A stretch of 64,000 nucleotides of DNA from an uncultured Lachnospiraceae bacterium (GTDB lineage Bacteria > Bacillota > Clostridia > Lachnospirales > Lachnospiraceae): NCBI GenBank assembly GCA_947363565.1, contig CANAPP010000005.1, positions 24,603 through 88,602 of the forward strand. The letters are read 5' to 3'. The notes under the pieces are model-generated. The model saw nothing but the letters and a program-made list of their open reading frames with translations. It had not been told where the DNA came from and ran no database searches. Of the stretch, positions 35,747-43,948 are shown in pieces. Both the position numbers and the translations under genes were made by a program. Positions within the stretch are counted from its first letter, which is position 1. Every line of letters starts with the position of its first letter.

Positions 35747-35789
35747 AAAAATCGCTCTGCCATTTTTTATATTGGCCAGGGCGATTTTT
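35747..35789. terminator. strong bidirectional terminator or attenuator
   Basis: A stem of about 16 bp with one bulge (AAAAATCGCTCTG on the left, CAGGGCGATTTTT on the right), loop TTTTTTATAT and flanking A and T runs on both sides. It ends the marR transcript. It also lies directly after a strong promoter that points to the GDSL gene. Confidence 0.8.
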
Positions 35790-35871
35790 GCTCAATCCCG
35801 GCGGACGGAACAGCGGGGAATATCTGTAATTTTTGCGTTGCGCCGTTATATTGAAAGGAGAGGCGAGGCGG

Positions 35872-36717
35872 ATGAGCTTGCGAAGAAAAAGCAGGACATT
35901 AAAACTGATCATTGCGGCAGTCATATTATGCATGTGTGTGGTATCCGTTATCGTTTTCCATGTCCGTGAAGGCAGGAGGAATGCTGCAAAGACATTTATC
36001 TATGCTGCGCTTGGGGACAGTATTCCTAACGGCTACTCTGCCGCGGAAGAAGACACGGTAAGCGGGTATCCCCGGCTTCTGGCGGAGGATATAGAGGCAG
36101 AGGAAGAGGTTGATCTGGAGCTTTTGTGGTATACGAAGGATGGGCTTACGGTAGATGGCCTGTATGAGACATACCTGTCTGACCATAAGGTGCAGGAGAA
36201 TCTGAAGAAGGCAGATCTGATCACGGTTACTATAGGTGCCAATGACCTGTTAAAAGGATTCCAGGATGCTTATCGGGAGATTTCCGGTAAAGAGATTAAA
36301 GCGCAGGATCTGGATGGGACGCTTAAGATACTTCAAAAGGAAGGTTACGGCGAACCGGAGCTTCTGGTCAGGGCGGCAGAGCGTATATATAGCTGGGATT
36401 GCAGTGAGTTTGAAAAGGATTGGGCGAAGGCGATGGAAAGTGTCCGAAAGAACCGGAAGGAGGGCGCAGAGGTTATCGTCACTACGGTATATGATCCGGT
36501 CAGGAAGGATGCCGGGTTCGGAGTACTGGAGAGGGCAGCGGCAGTGCTGATCGGCCGGGTGAATGCTATCATTGTCAGGGATTGTGAGAGGTACGGGTAT
36601 CAAGCGGCGGATATATCCGGGATCGGGATGGAAGGACATCTTCAGTCTGACGGGCTGCATCCAGACAGCCGGGGGCAGAGGATGATCATGGAGCAGATAA
36701 AGATGAAAAGAAGATAA
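35872..36717 (+). CDS. SGNH/GDSL-family hydrolase, membrane-anchored
   Basis: A 281-residue esterase or lipase-like enzyme. The basic N-terminus leads into one membrane segment (about 10-30), placing the catalytic domain outside. SGNH blocks: ALGDSIPNGY (nucleophile Ser, block I), TIGANDLL (block III Asn) and SDGLHPDSRG (Asp/His, block V). GGAGAGG precedes the ATG at 35872. Natural substrate unknown; it could deacylate cell-wall polymers or lipids. Confidence 0.88.
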   Translation: MSLRRKSRTLKLIIAAVILCMCVVSVIVFHVREGRRNAAKTFIYAALGDSIPNGYSAAEEDTVSGYPRLLAEDIEAEEEVDLELLWYTKDGLTVDGLYETYLSDHKVQENLKKADLITVTIGANDLLKGFQDAYREISGKEIKAQDLDGTLKILQKEGYGEPELLVRAAERIYSWDCSEFEKDWAKAMESVRKNRKEGAEVIVTTVYDPVRKDAGFGVLERAAAVLIGRVNAIIVRDCERYGYQAADISGIGMEGHLQSDGLHPDSRGQRMIMEQIKMKRR

Positions 36718-36723
36718 AAGGAG

Positions 36724-36756
36724 ATAATTGTCATAGATAATTGTCATAGATAATTG
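36724..36756. repeat. 13-bp tandem repeat, 2.5 units
   Basis: ATAATTGTCATAG at 36724-36736 and 36737-36749, then ATAATTG to 36756. It abuts the -35 box of the next promoter and may be an activator site or an AT-rich UP-like element. Confidence 0.75.
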
Positions 36757-36782
36757 CATTTATATTCCGTTTCATGTACAAT
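36754..36782 (+). promoter_or_regulatory. promoter upstream of acyP
   Basis: TTGCAT (36754-36759), 17 bases, TACAAT (36777-36782), 84 bases before the acyP start. Confidence 0.5.
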
Positions 36783-36865
36783 GTTTAAGAAGACAGCGCG
36801 GTACTCGGACAGAGTGCATAGACAGGAACAGATCAGCGCTGCCTGATTGTACAGGAAGTGGGATT

Positions 36866-37135
36866 ATGTCAGAGATACGTAAAAGAATTGTTTTTCACGG
36901 GCGTGTGCAGGGAGTGGGTTTCCGTTACACAGCCAAATGTTTAGCACAGTCCATAGGGCTTACCGGATGGGTTGAGAATGAATATGACGGTACGGTCCTT
37001 ATGGAAGTCCAAGGGCGGGAACCGATGATCTTCAAGCTTATGGAAGGGCTGAACCATAATATGTTCATTGATATCACCTGGATTGATTCAAAGGACATCC
37101 CCCTGGAGGAAGAGAGAAGCTTCCGGGTCAGATAA
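36866..37135 (+). CDS. acyP: acylphosphatase
   Basis: Hydrolyses acyl phosphates such as acetyl or carbamoyl phosphate. The 89-residue protein is full length, with the phosphate-binding loop GRVQGVGFRYT (catalytic Arg20) and the catalytic Asn38 in GWVENEYDGTV. AGGAAG precedes the ATG. Monocistronic. Confidence 0.95.
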   Translation: MSEIRKRIVFHGRVQGVGFRYTAKCLAQSIGLTGWVENEYDGTVLMEVQGREPMIFKLMEGLNHNMFIDITWIDSKDIPLEEERSFRVR

Positions 37136-37210
37136 TTATGATGATAGAATATTTATACGGAGGACGTCCCGGGCTTTCTGGGTAATACTGTATAATCATG
37201 GAGAGAAGCT

Positions 37211-37798
37211 ATGGAAAAGGAAACGGAAAAGAAAAGTGTAAAGAGCAGGATTGTCTCTGCTGCGTGGCAGTTGTTTTATGAAAAGGGGTATAACGGGACT
37301 ACGGTAGATGAGATCATCGAATTATCGGGCACCTCTAAGGGGTCTTTTTATTACTATTTCGGGACGAAGGACGAGCTGCTCAATACGCTATCGCTTGTTT
37401 TGGATGAGTATTATGAGGAGCTGGACCATACAATGGAAAAAGATATGGAAAGCTTCGACAAACTGATATACATTAATTATAAGGCACATACGATGATGGA
37501 GGAAAAGATCAGTATAGACCTGCTCGCCTCTCTGTATTCGACGCAGCTCGTGGCCGCAGGGCAAAGACATCTCCTGGATCAGAATCGGCATTATTATAAG
37601 CTGGTGACTAAGATTGTTGAAGAGGGGCAAAAAAAGGGAGAGCTTTGCGATAAGAAGACGGTCAGTGATATCGTGCAGTATTATTCCATGTGCGAGCGGG
37701 CGCTGGTATATGACTGGTGCCTGAACAAGGGAAGTTATTCGCTCGGCGAGAGAAGTAGGGAGTGGATGCCGGTTATGATGGAACATTTCCGAAGATGA
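37211..37798 (+). CDS. TetR/AcrR family transcriptional regulator
   Basis: A 195-residue repressor. The helix-turn-helix spans about 10-55 (AWQLFYEKGYNGTTVDEIIE and GTSKGSFYYYFGTKDELL), a textbook TetR signature; the C-terminal helical domain binds an unknown ligand. GGAGAGAAG precedes the ATG. No adjacent target gene is intact on its 3' side, which holds an integrase remnant. Confidence 0.92.
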   Translation: MEKETEKKSVKSRIVSAAWQLFYEKGYNGTTVDEIIELSGTSKGSFYYYFGTKDELLNTLSLVLDEYYEELDHTMEKDMESFDKLIYINYKAHTMMEEKISIDLLASLYSTQLVAAGQRHLLDQNRHYYKLVTKIVEEGQKKGELCDKKTVSDIVQYYSMCERALVYDWCLNKGSYSLGERSREWMPVMMEHFRR

Positions 37799-37814
37799 TT
37801 TTTCTATCACAGAT

Positions 37815-37889
37815 GTAAGCGATCTGTCAAGGGCTTACGTCCGGTATTTCGGTAAAGATGAGGGCAGGCCCATTGCCCTTATCTTTACC
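37815..37889. repeat. hairpin-rich segment next to the integrase remnant
   Basis: A 6-bp inverted repeat GTAAGC/GCTTAC (37815-37838) is followed by long arms at 37851-37866 and 37874-37889 that pair over 15 of 16 bases around a 7-base loop. Neither strand has a proper T-tract. The 37799-38179 gap (381 bases) otherwise holds only the integrase remnant; 38105-38179 shows nothing. Confidence 0.6.
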
Positions 37890-37919
37890 AGTCGACAGTT
37901 CTGTCAACGATTTCTTTTT

Positions 37920-38104
37920 GCTCTGCACCAGTTTTTCTCAGGTAGACTCTTGTTGTACAATGAGCCATTCGTGGTATTCTTTGAGCGGCGCTTTTGTCGG
38001 TTCGCCGGAGTGTTCGATGAATTTTTTGGCAGTATAGATATAGGCTCTGACCGTGCTCTTGGAGAGATCCTTTTTCTTAAGTATTTTGCAAAATCTTCTG
38101 TCAT
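37920..38104 (-). pseudogene. remnant of a tyrosine recombinase (N-terminal SAM-like domain)
   Basis: From ATG 38104 the frame reads MTEDFAKYL. After a one-base shift near 38075 it continues in another frame as KKKDLSKSTVRAYIYTAKKF, then KEYHEWLIVQQEST and a stop. This is the core-binding N-terminal domain of XerC/phage-type integrases. The catalytic domain is absent. It is a decayed mobile-element or XerCD-like gene with at least one frameshift and a large truncation. Confidence 0.65.
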
Positions 38105-38179
38105 GGCATAAGCCCCTTTTCATAATGCTTGTAGCAGAATCAGGGGGAAAAGTCTGACCGGAAGTTGCATCTTTTCCTG

Positions 38180-38827
38180 TTATATATCATCTTCTTTCAG
38201 TGCGCTGTCCTTCCCAATCTCAAAATGATCCGCCTTCAGGATGGCGAAAGATCTTTCGTAATCGCCCTCCCGCATATACTGGACCATCTTTTTTAAATTT
38301 TCATTGGTCTTCGGGATCCGCATGCCGTTTTTGACGGAGCATTGTCCGATGCGGATTAGCTCGGACAGTGTATTTTCATAGACCTTATTGATCCGGCTGT
38401 TTTGGAGGGCGTGGATGATCTCCATGTGCATGTCGGTATCGGCAATCTCCCATTTGTAGACATCTCCGGCAGCAGCGCACATGCGCACGACCTTTTCTTC
38501 GATGCGGTAGGAATATTCCACATGCTTCCCTAAGGCGAAGATCTGCCGGAAAGCGTAGGTTTCCAAAAGCTCCCGGAGCTGATAGATCTCCTCGATGTCC
38601 TGGCGGGTGATGTCTTTGACCGTTATGGACCGGTAATAGTCCGACTCGATAAGCCCTTCTGTCTGCAGCATCTTGACGGCGCTTCGGATAGGGCTGCGGC
38701 TCATGCCAAGCTCCCTGGTGAGCATGGCTTCCGTGAGCGGCATGCCCGGCGGATAAGTGAGATTCATGATATTCTGTTTTATCTTTTCATATGCCTGGTC
38801 GGCAAGAGACGATGATTTTTCTGACAT
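38180..38827 (-). CDS. GntR family regulator, FadR/FCD subfamily
   Basis: A 215-residue regulator: N-terminal winged helix (about 5-70, with MLTRELGMSRSPIRSAVKML and GLIESDYYRSITV) and a C-terminal helical FCD domain with a metal/ligand-binding pattern (DTDMHMEIIHALQN). The start is ATG 38827 with GGAG 6 bases upstream; the longer frame would run through the promoter region. It is divergent from proC and probably controls it through the TGTATACA-type sites at 38902-38967. Confidence 0.88.
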   Translation of the reverse strand: MSEKSSSLADQAYEKIKQNIMNLTYPPGMPLTEAMLTRELGMSRSPIRSAVKMLQTEGLIESDYYRSITVKDITRQDIEEIYQLRELLETYAFRQIFALGKHVEYSYRIEEKVVRMCAAAGDVYKWEIADTDMHMEIIHALQNSRINKVYENTLSELIRIGQCSVKNGMRIPKTNENLKKMVQYMREGDYERSFAILKADHFEIGKDSALKEDDI

Positions 38828-38895
38828 AATATTCTCCAATACATTTTGCATGGGTGAATTGTAACATTTTTTTGAAATGAATTCAAGGAAATTCA

Positions 38896-38967
38896 TTGAC
38901 TTTGTGTACAAATAGTGCTATAGTATCCATAACAATAAATTGTATACAAATTTTAAAAATGTATACA
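38896..38967 (+). promoter_or_regulatory. proC promoter with three GntR-type operator sites
   Basis: TTGACT (38896-38901), 17 bases, TATAGT (38919-38924). TTGTGTACAA (38902-38911) lies in the spacer, the perfect palindrome TTGTATACAA at 38940-38949, and TGTATACA at 38960-38967. This fits repression by the divergently encoded FCD regulator. Confidence 0.6.
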
Positions 38968-39021
38968 AACATATTCAAACCTATGCGAATACTATATGTG
39001 CGGAAAGGAAAGGTAGAAAAG

Positions 39022-39816
39022 ATGAAATTAGGATTTATCGGTACAGGAAATATGGCATCGGCAATCATGGGAGGCGTGATCAGCAAAGAACTTTTCAAGG
39101 CGGAGGAGATTATCGGGGCAGATCTGTTCGCGCCGGGAAGAGAGCGGGCGAAGGAGCAGTTCGGAATCCATGTGACGGCGGACAATAAGGAAGTAGTGAA
39201 GAATGCAGAAGTGATCATCCTGTCGGTGAAGCCGCAGTTTTACGCGGATGTGATCGCCGGGATCAAAGATGAGGTGACGGAGGATAAGATCATCATCACC
39301 ATCGCGCCGGGCAAGACGCTTTCCTGGCTTTCTGAGCAGTTCGGCAAGGAGGTGAAGATTGTCCGCACGATGCCGAATACTCCGGCGATGGTAGGCGCAG
39401 GCATGACGGCAGCATGTCCCAATGAACAGATGACCGAAGACGGCATCGCCCGGGTGAAGGAAATTCTTGAAAGTTTCAGCAAGGTGGAATTCGTGCCGGA
39501 GAAGCTTATGGATGTAGTGACGGCAGTCAGCGGAAGCTCACCGGCTTATGTGTATATGTTTATCGAAGCGATGGCGGACGCGGCAGTATCTGGTGGTATG
39601 CCGAGGGCGCAGGCTTACCAGTTCGCGGCGCAGGCAGTCCTGGGAAGTGCGAAGATGGTGCTCGATACCGGGAAGCATCCGGGAGAGCTTAAAGATATGG
39701 TATGTTCACCGGCAGGGACGACCATCGGTGCGGTCAGGACGCTGGAGGAAAAAGGCTTCAGGAGCGCGGTGATCGAGGCCATGAAGGTGTGCGAGGAGAT
39801 TTCTAAAAATATGTAG
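39022..39816 (+). CDS. proC: pyrroline-5-carboxylate reductase
   Basis: Reduces pyrroline-5-carboxylate to L-proline with NAD(P)H, the last step of proline synthesis. The 264-residue length is usual. It has the Rossmann loop GFIGTGNMASAI at the N-terminus and the P5CR signature region (PAGTTIGAVRTLEEKGFRSA) near the C-terminus. The start is ATG 39022 (GGAAAGG upstream). The divergent GntR regulator and operator array suggest control by an amino-acid-related signal. Confidence 0.95.
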   Translation: MKLGFIGTGNMASAIMGGVISKELFKAEEIIGADLFAPGRERAKEQFGIHVTADNKEVVKNAEVIILSVKPQFYADVIAGIKDEVTEDKIIITIAPGKTLSWLSEQFGKEVKIVRTMPNTPAMVGAGMTAACPNEQMTEDGIARVKEILESFSKVEFVPEKLMDVVTAVSGSSPAYVYMFIEAMADAAVSGGMPRAQAYQFAAQAVLGSAKMVLDTGKHPGELKDMVCSPAGTTIGAVRTLEEKGFRSAVIEAMKVCEEISKNM

Positions 39817-39874
39817 ATATAAGGACACAGATATTCAATCGGGGGATGAAGAATATTTTGTGGGACAAAAAGAG

Positions 39875-39916
39875 AGCCTTGAAGGGAGAAGAAATTTTCC
39901 TTTTAAGGCTTTTTTC
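39875..39916 (+). terminator. terminator after proC
   Basis: AGCCTT (39875-39880) and AAGGCT (39905-39910) with inner GAAGG/CCTTT pairing, followed by TTTTTTC. Confidence 0.7.
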
Positions 39917-39927
39917 TTACAAAAATC

Positions 39928-39956
39928 AGTAACATTTCTACGCGAAGATTGTTAAT
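39928..39956 (+). promoter_or_regulatory. candidate ECF promoter of the second sigma gene
   Basis: AGTAAC (39928-39933), 16 bases, TGTTAAT (39950-39956). It matches the layout before the first ECF sigma gene (22198-22226). Confidence 0.4.
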
Positions 39957-39968
39957 CATGTAAAGGGG

Positions 39969-40526
39969 GTGGTCTGCCTGGATTTTGAAGCTGTCTACAA
40001 ATCGTATTACCTGGATGTCTACCGCTATGTCCGCAGTCTGTCAGCCGCGCAGGATATTGCGGAGGAGATTGCGCAGGAAACTTTTCTAAGGGCCATGAAA
40101 GCGATCAGCACGTTTGACGGCAGGAAAGATATCCGGGCGTGGCTGTTTGTCATCGCGCGGAATCTTTATTACAACTACTGTAAACGTCAGAAGATCTATG
40201 CGGACCATTATGCGGGCAGCAGTGATGCAGAAGGCGGATATGTGGGTGACAGACGCGCGGGCGGAGATAATCTGGAATTTTACGCGGACGTCCGTTCCCA
40301 GCCGGTGGAGACGCTCATCGACCGGGAACGGGCAGCGTATATCCGCCGTTATCTGGAAGAGATGGAAGAGCCTTACCGGAAAGTGTTCAGGCTCCGGGTG
40401 TTTGCGGAGTTGCCTTTTAAAAAGATCGGTGCGCTGTTCGGCAAGAGCCCGGGATGGGCAAGAGTGACGTATTACCGGGCGAAGAAAAGAATCGTAGCGT
40501 ATATGGAGGTTATTGAAAATGATTAG
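39969..40526 (+). CDS. ECF-type RNA polymerase sigma factor
   Basis: A sigma-70 family ECF factor of about 185 residues. Region 2 is YYLDVYRYVRSLSAAQDIAE onward and region 4 is LPFKKIGALFGKSPGWARVTYYRAKKR. There is no ATG near the natural start: GTG 39969 abuts the AAAGGGGG ribosome site, and an in-frame CTG at 39978 has better spacing, so the true start may be non-standard. Its stop overlaps the anti-sigma start. It heads the second sigma / anti-sigma / ABC cassette of this window. Confidence 0.9.
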   Translation: MVCLDFEAVYKSYYLDVYRYVRSLSAAQDIAEEIAQETFLRAMKAISTFDGRKDIRAWLFVIARNLYYNYCKRQKIYADHYAGSSDAEGGYVGDRRAGGDNLEFYADVRSQPVETLIDRERAAYIRRYLEEMEEPYRKVFRLRVFAELPFKKIGALFGKSPGWARVTYYRAKKRIVAYMEVIEND

Positions 40527-41094
40527 CTGTAACGTGATTTCAGATATCCTTCCGCTCTACATCGACGGAGCGGTGAGCGAGGATACAAAAAAACTGGTAG
40601 AGGAGCATCTTAAGGGCTGTGAGAAGTGCCGGAGGGAGGCCGGGCAGATGGGAGATTTTCTTGTGCTGCCTGAGGATTCCGAACTTCTTTCCCAGGAGGC
40701 GGAGGTGCTTAGAAGAAGCGTAAGCGGGCTGGAGGAACGGGTACGCGCCAGGATGATGTTTTTTGCGGCTGTATTTGACCTGCTCCTTAATCTGGCGATG
40801 CCCTTTTTTGTAAAATGGGTGCGGGATATTTATCTGAGCGTGCAATCGGCGGAAGCATATAAGGGACTGGAGAGTGTGATGAGCCGGGAGATGCTTAACG
40901 GGCAGTGGAATCTTGCGGAGATATCGGGTTACTGCCTGTTTTTTGGGGCGGCGGATATCTTCTGCATGGCCGGGACCTTGAGGAGGCGCGGGAAAAAAGT
41001 GGCGGGCAGAAGGCTGTCAGAGCCGCTTGTCATGCTGTCGTATGTTTTTAAAGCCGCGGCGCTTGTTGTTTTTCTGCTTGTGGAAGTTTTTTAA
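40519..41094 (+). CDS. membrane anti-sigma factor with zf-HC2 domain
   Basis: A 191-residue protein: N-terminal zinc-finger anti-sigma domain with the H-x3-C-x2-C pattern in EEHLKGCEKCRRE, then about three hydrophobic segments (about 75-95, 130-150 and 170-190). Unlike the first anti-sigma it has no large extracellular domain, so any signal may be read within the membrane. ATG 40519 follows GGAGGT by 8 bases and overlaps the sigma stop codon. Confidence 0.85.
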   Translation: MISCNVISDILPLYIDGAVSEDTKKLVEEHLKGCEKCRREAGQMGDFLVLPEDSELLSQEAEVLRRSVSGLEERVRARMMFFAAVFDLLLNLAMPFFVKWVRDIYLSVQSAEAYKGLESVMSREMLNGQWNLAEISGYCLFFGAADIFCMAGTLRRRGKKVAGRRLSEPLVMLSYVFKAAALVVFLLVEVF

Positions 41095-41118
41095 AAGGAA
41101 AATGGATAGGAGAGGCAT

Positions 41119-43062
41119 ATGGGGAAAATTGTCTGGAAAAGTTTTAAGCACAACGGAAAGAATTTTATTGTATTTTTTATGAGCATCATACTGTCGGTGG
41201 CGGTGTTGTTTTTGCTGGCCTATCTTGGGCAGGCGGCGGGAACGGTCAGGGGGATCAGGACGCAGGCTCTGGCGTTTGCTTACCGGAGCGAGCTTAAAGG
41301 GCAGATCAGGGCAATCATACCGATGATGATTCTGATTACTGTTCTGGTGACTGCGTATTCGGTGCAGTTCTACATCCAGTCCCGGATGAAGGACTACGGG
41401 ATATTTTGGCTGCTTGGAATCTCGAGGAGGGATATGAGAACCATGATCATCCTGGAATATGCCTTAAGCTGCGGGATTGCCTGTGCGGCCGGGCTTCTGC
41501 TCGGAAAAACAGGGACGGTGCTGCTTGGCAGAGTCTTAGGAAGAATGGCTGGTCAGTCCTTTGCGGCGGGAATATCTTTGGCTCGGGTGTATATCGGTAC
41601 CGTCCTGTTATGCGCAGTGCTGATTGTGGGTGTGCTGATCGCGGTCTTTATGGCGGCGGGTGCCAGAGGGATGGCCGGAGTGCTGCAAAGGGATGTAGAG
41701 AAGGAAGGGCGGATAGACGGGCCGGTGTCAGTGTTATATTTTGCTATCGGGGCGGGTGTGGTATCAGGCGGTTTTTTCATGGTAGAAAATGAGCCGATGA
41801 TGGCGCATATCGCGTTATTCCTCGTATGTGCCGGGGTGATGGCCTGCGTATTTCTGGGAATGGGATATATGCTGGAAAAGTTTCGGGATTCGGCATATTA
41901 CCGGCGGCATATCCTGTCGTGGAACCATGTATACCATTACTTTAAACGGCACAGGAGCAGGATGGTGATTCAGATACTTCTGGGTATCCTGGCAATCTAT
42001 TTTTCTTTTTTGATGATCAGAGGGACACTTCATGAAAGGCAGATGCCGAATGACTTTGTGTGTATTTCCGAAGAAGAGGATGCGGATGCGTTCCTTGGGA
42101 AGATGCAGTCGGATTTCGGGGCAGAGTGCAGGTTTTTCCCGTTTGTCTGGGTAAATGAGGCCGGGGGTGATTCGTGGATCGGTATGTCGGAAGCGGATTA
42201 CAGGAGGGTGTTTGGCGGCGAAACGGCAGGACTTTTAAGCGGAAAGGCTCCGGGGAATGGGACGCTCGCGGACGGAGAGATATACCGTATTTGGCGTAAG
42301 GAGGGGAGCCGGAAATCTATGCTGGACAATTCCGGCACAAAGAGGATTGAATCGGTGACTCTGGGGAAGTGCACCAATACGGAGTGGGAGGAGTCGGGAG
42401 ATGTCCGCAGCTATGATTTCCAGATAAAGAGCGAGCGGATAGAGGAACTGCTCGGATTTTCCCTGACGGGAATTGTAGTTTTCCCGGATGGGATAGTAGA
42501 GGAGGCTGCGGATAAAGAAGATTTCCATCAGATAGTTATGATCATCAATGTAGATGAGCGTGACTTGTCCGGCGCGGCGGCATTTGCTGAGGATCAAAGG
42601 GAGAAAGGCGTGCTTGGCGAGATGTTCTGCAGACAGATGATCGCAGAGACCGATTGGAAGGAGAGCGTCTTAAACCGTATGGTTGCGGGGATTACCGTGG
42701 GAATGATCACTGTGTTCGGTATGTTTGCCGTCTGGCTGATGCAATTTTCGGAAATGGACGAGAAAAGAGCCAGGTATCGTTTCCTATGCGTGCTTGGAAT
42801 GGAAGAGCGGCGGGCCAAGCGTGCGGCAAAGATGGAGATTTTACGGGCATCGCTGGTGCCGGTGCTTTTGGCGGCAGGAATTGCCGGGGGATTCTGCCGG
42901 ACATTTCTCAGAGCATATTATGAAGGGGAGCAAAACGTGGCGGCGCGGCATGCGGATGAAAGGCTTCTGCTGGTGATACTTTTTGTCTATGCGGCGGCGG
43001 AGATGGTATTTATCTTAATGGATCAGGCGTGGTGTAAATGGCAGTTGGAAAAGGAGCAGTGA
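41119..43062 (+). CDS. FtsX-domain ABC transporter permease (BceB-like)
   Basis: A 647-residue membrane protein with about ten membrane spans and a large extracellular domain (about 310-510) between them, the layout of BceB/VraG-type permeases that act on peptide antibiotics. The first FtsX bundle includes IQSRMKDYGIFWLLGISRRD, the second FLCVLGMEERRAKRAAKMEI. GATAGGAGAGG precedes the ATG. Its ATPase is encoded 3 bases downstream, the reverse order from the first cassette. Confidence 0.88.
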   Translation: MGKIVWKSFKHNGKNFIVFFMSIILSVAVLFLLAYLGQAAGTVRGIRTQALAFAYRSELKGQIRAIIPMMILITVLVTAYSVQFYIQSRMKDYGIFWLLGISRRDMRTMIILEYALSCGIACAAGLLLGKTGTVLLGRVLGRMAGQSFAAGISLARVYIGTVLLCAVLIVGVLIAVFMAAGARGMAGVLQRDVEKEGRIDGPVSVLYFAIGAGVVSGGFFMVENEPMMAHIALFLVCAGVMACVFLGMGYMLEKFRDSAYYRRHILSWNHVYHYFKRHRSRMVIQILLGILAIYFSFLMIRGTLHERQMPNDFVCISEEEDADAFLGKMQSDFGAECRFFPFVWVNEAGGDSWIGMSEADYRRVFGGETAGLLSGKAPGNGTLADGEIYRIWRKEGSRKSMLDNSGTKRIESVTLGKCTNTEWEESGDVRSYDFQIKSERIEELLGFSLTGIVVFPDGIVEEAADKEDFHQIVMIINVDERDLSGAAAFAEDQREKGVLGEMFCRQMIAETDWKESVLNRMVAGITVGMITVFGMFAVWLMQFSEMDEKRARYRFLCVLGMEERRAKRAAKMEILRASLVPVLLAAGIAGGFCRTFLRAYYEGEQNVAARHADERLLLVILFVYAAAEMVFILMDQAWCKWQLEKEQ

Positions 43063-43065
43063 GGT

Positions 43066-43806
43066 ATGGATATTTTAAAGGCTGAAAAACTTGTGCGCAG
43101 TTATAAGACTGCGGGAGGAGAGAATGTCCAAGTGATCAGGGGAATTGATCTCGCCGTTGGGCAAGGGGAGTTTGCGGTGATCATGGGGAAGTCTGGCTGC
43201 GGGAAGACGACGCTTTTGAAAATGCTTGGGCTGATCAATAAGCAGACAGGAGGAACTCTCAGTTTTATGGGGAAGGATGCGGGAAAGATCCGAGGAGATG
43301 CGCTGGCAAAGCTGCGGCTTTGCCGGATCGGCTTCATTTTTCAGGAGTTTTACCTGATGGACAGTCTCACGGTAAAGGAAAATATCATGTTGCCGATGAT
43401 CCTTGGGAAGGCTGGCAAAGAGCGGATGGAGAAGGAGACGTACGGGTATGCGCAGAAGTTTCAGATTGCGCATTTGCTGAAAAAATATCCCTATGAGCTG
43501 TCCGGCGGAGAAAAGCAGCGGACGGCGATCTGCCGCGCGCTGATCAATGATCCTGACTTGATCCTGGCGGACGAGCCGACAGGGAACCTCGATTCAAAAT
43601 CGGGGCGGATGGTGATCGATACGCTGGATATGATTAATAAAGATTATGAAAAGACAATCGTTATGGTAACGCATGATCTGCAGATGGCGAGCTTTGGCAG
43701 CCGGATCCTTATGCTTAAGGACGGGAGAATACTGGATGAAATGGTGAGGAAAGGGAAGCGGGAGGAGTTTTATCAGGAGATCCTGGGGAGGATGGAGGAG
43801 CTGTGA
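43066..43806 (+). CDS. ABC transporter ATP-binding protein (BceA/MacB type)
   Basis: A 246-residue ATPase with Walker [11 protein letters not shown]-loop [10 protein letters not shown], signature [15 protein letters not shown], Walker [13 protein letters not shown] and switch His in MVTHD. It completes the second ECF cassette. AAGGAGCAG lies before the ATG and overlaps the permease end. Confidence 0.93.
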   Translation: MDILKAEKLVRSYKTAGGENVQVIRGIDLAVGQGEFAVIMGKSGCGKTTLLKMLGLINKQTGGTLSFMGKDAGKIRGDALAKLRLCRIGFIFQEFYLMDSLTVKENIMLPMILGKAGKERMEKETYGYAQKFQIAHLLKKYPYELSGGEKQRTAICRALINDPDLILADEPTGNLDSKSGRMVIDTLDMINKDYEKTIVMVTHDLQMASFGSRILMLKDGRILDEMVRKGKREEFYQEILGRMEEL

Positions 43807-43814
43807 TATGGGGT

Positions 43815-43864
43815 AAAGAAGACCTCAGAGGAGATGAAAATCTCCGACGAGGTCTTCTTTTTGT
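43815..43864 (+). terminator. terminator after the second ECF-ABC cassette
   Basis: AAAGAAGACCTC (43815-43826) and GAGGTCTTCTTT (43849-43860), a perfect 12-bp stem with inner GGAGAT/ATCTCC pairing, followed by TT. Confidence 0.85.
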
Positions 43865-43892
43865 TGAAAGATAGATCATTTATGCCTATAAT
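43864..43892 (+). promoter_or_regulatory. promoter of the C39-like gene
   Basis: TTGAAA (43864-43869), 17 bases, TATAAT (43887-43892). The -35 box begins at the end of the preceding terminator. Confidence 0.65.
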
Positions 43893-43948
43893 ATAATGAA
43901 ACTGTGGGCAAACTGTTTGCTAAATATTAAAAGTTCGGAGGAAGTTCA

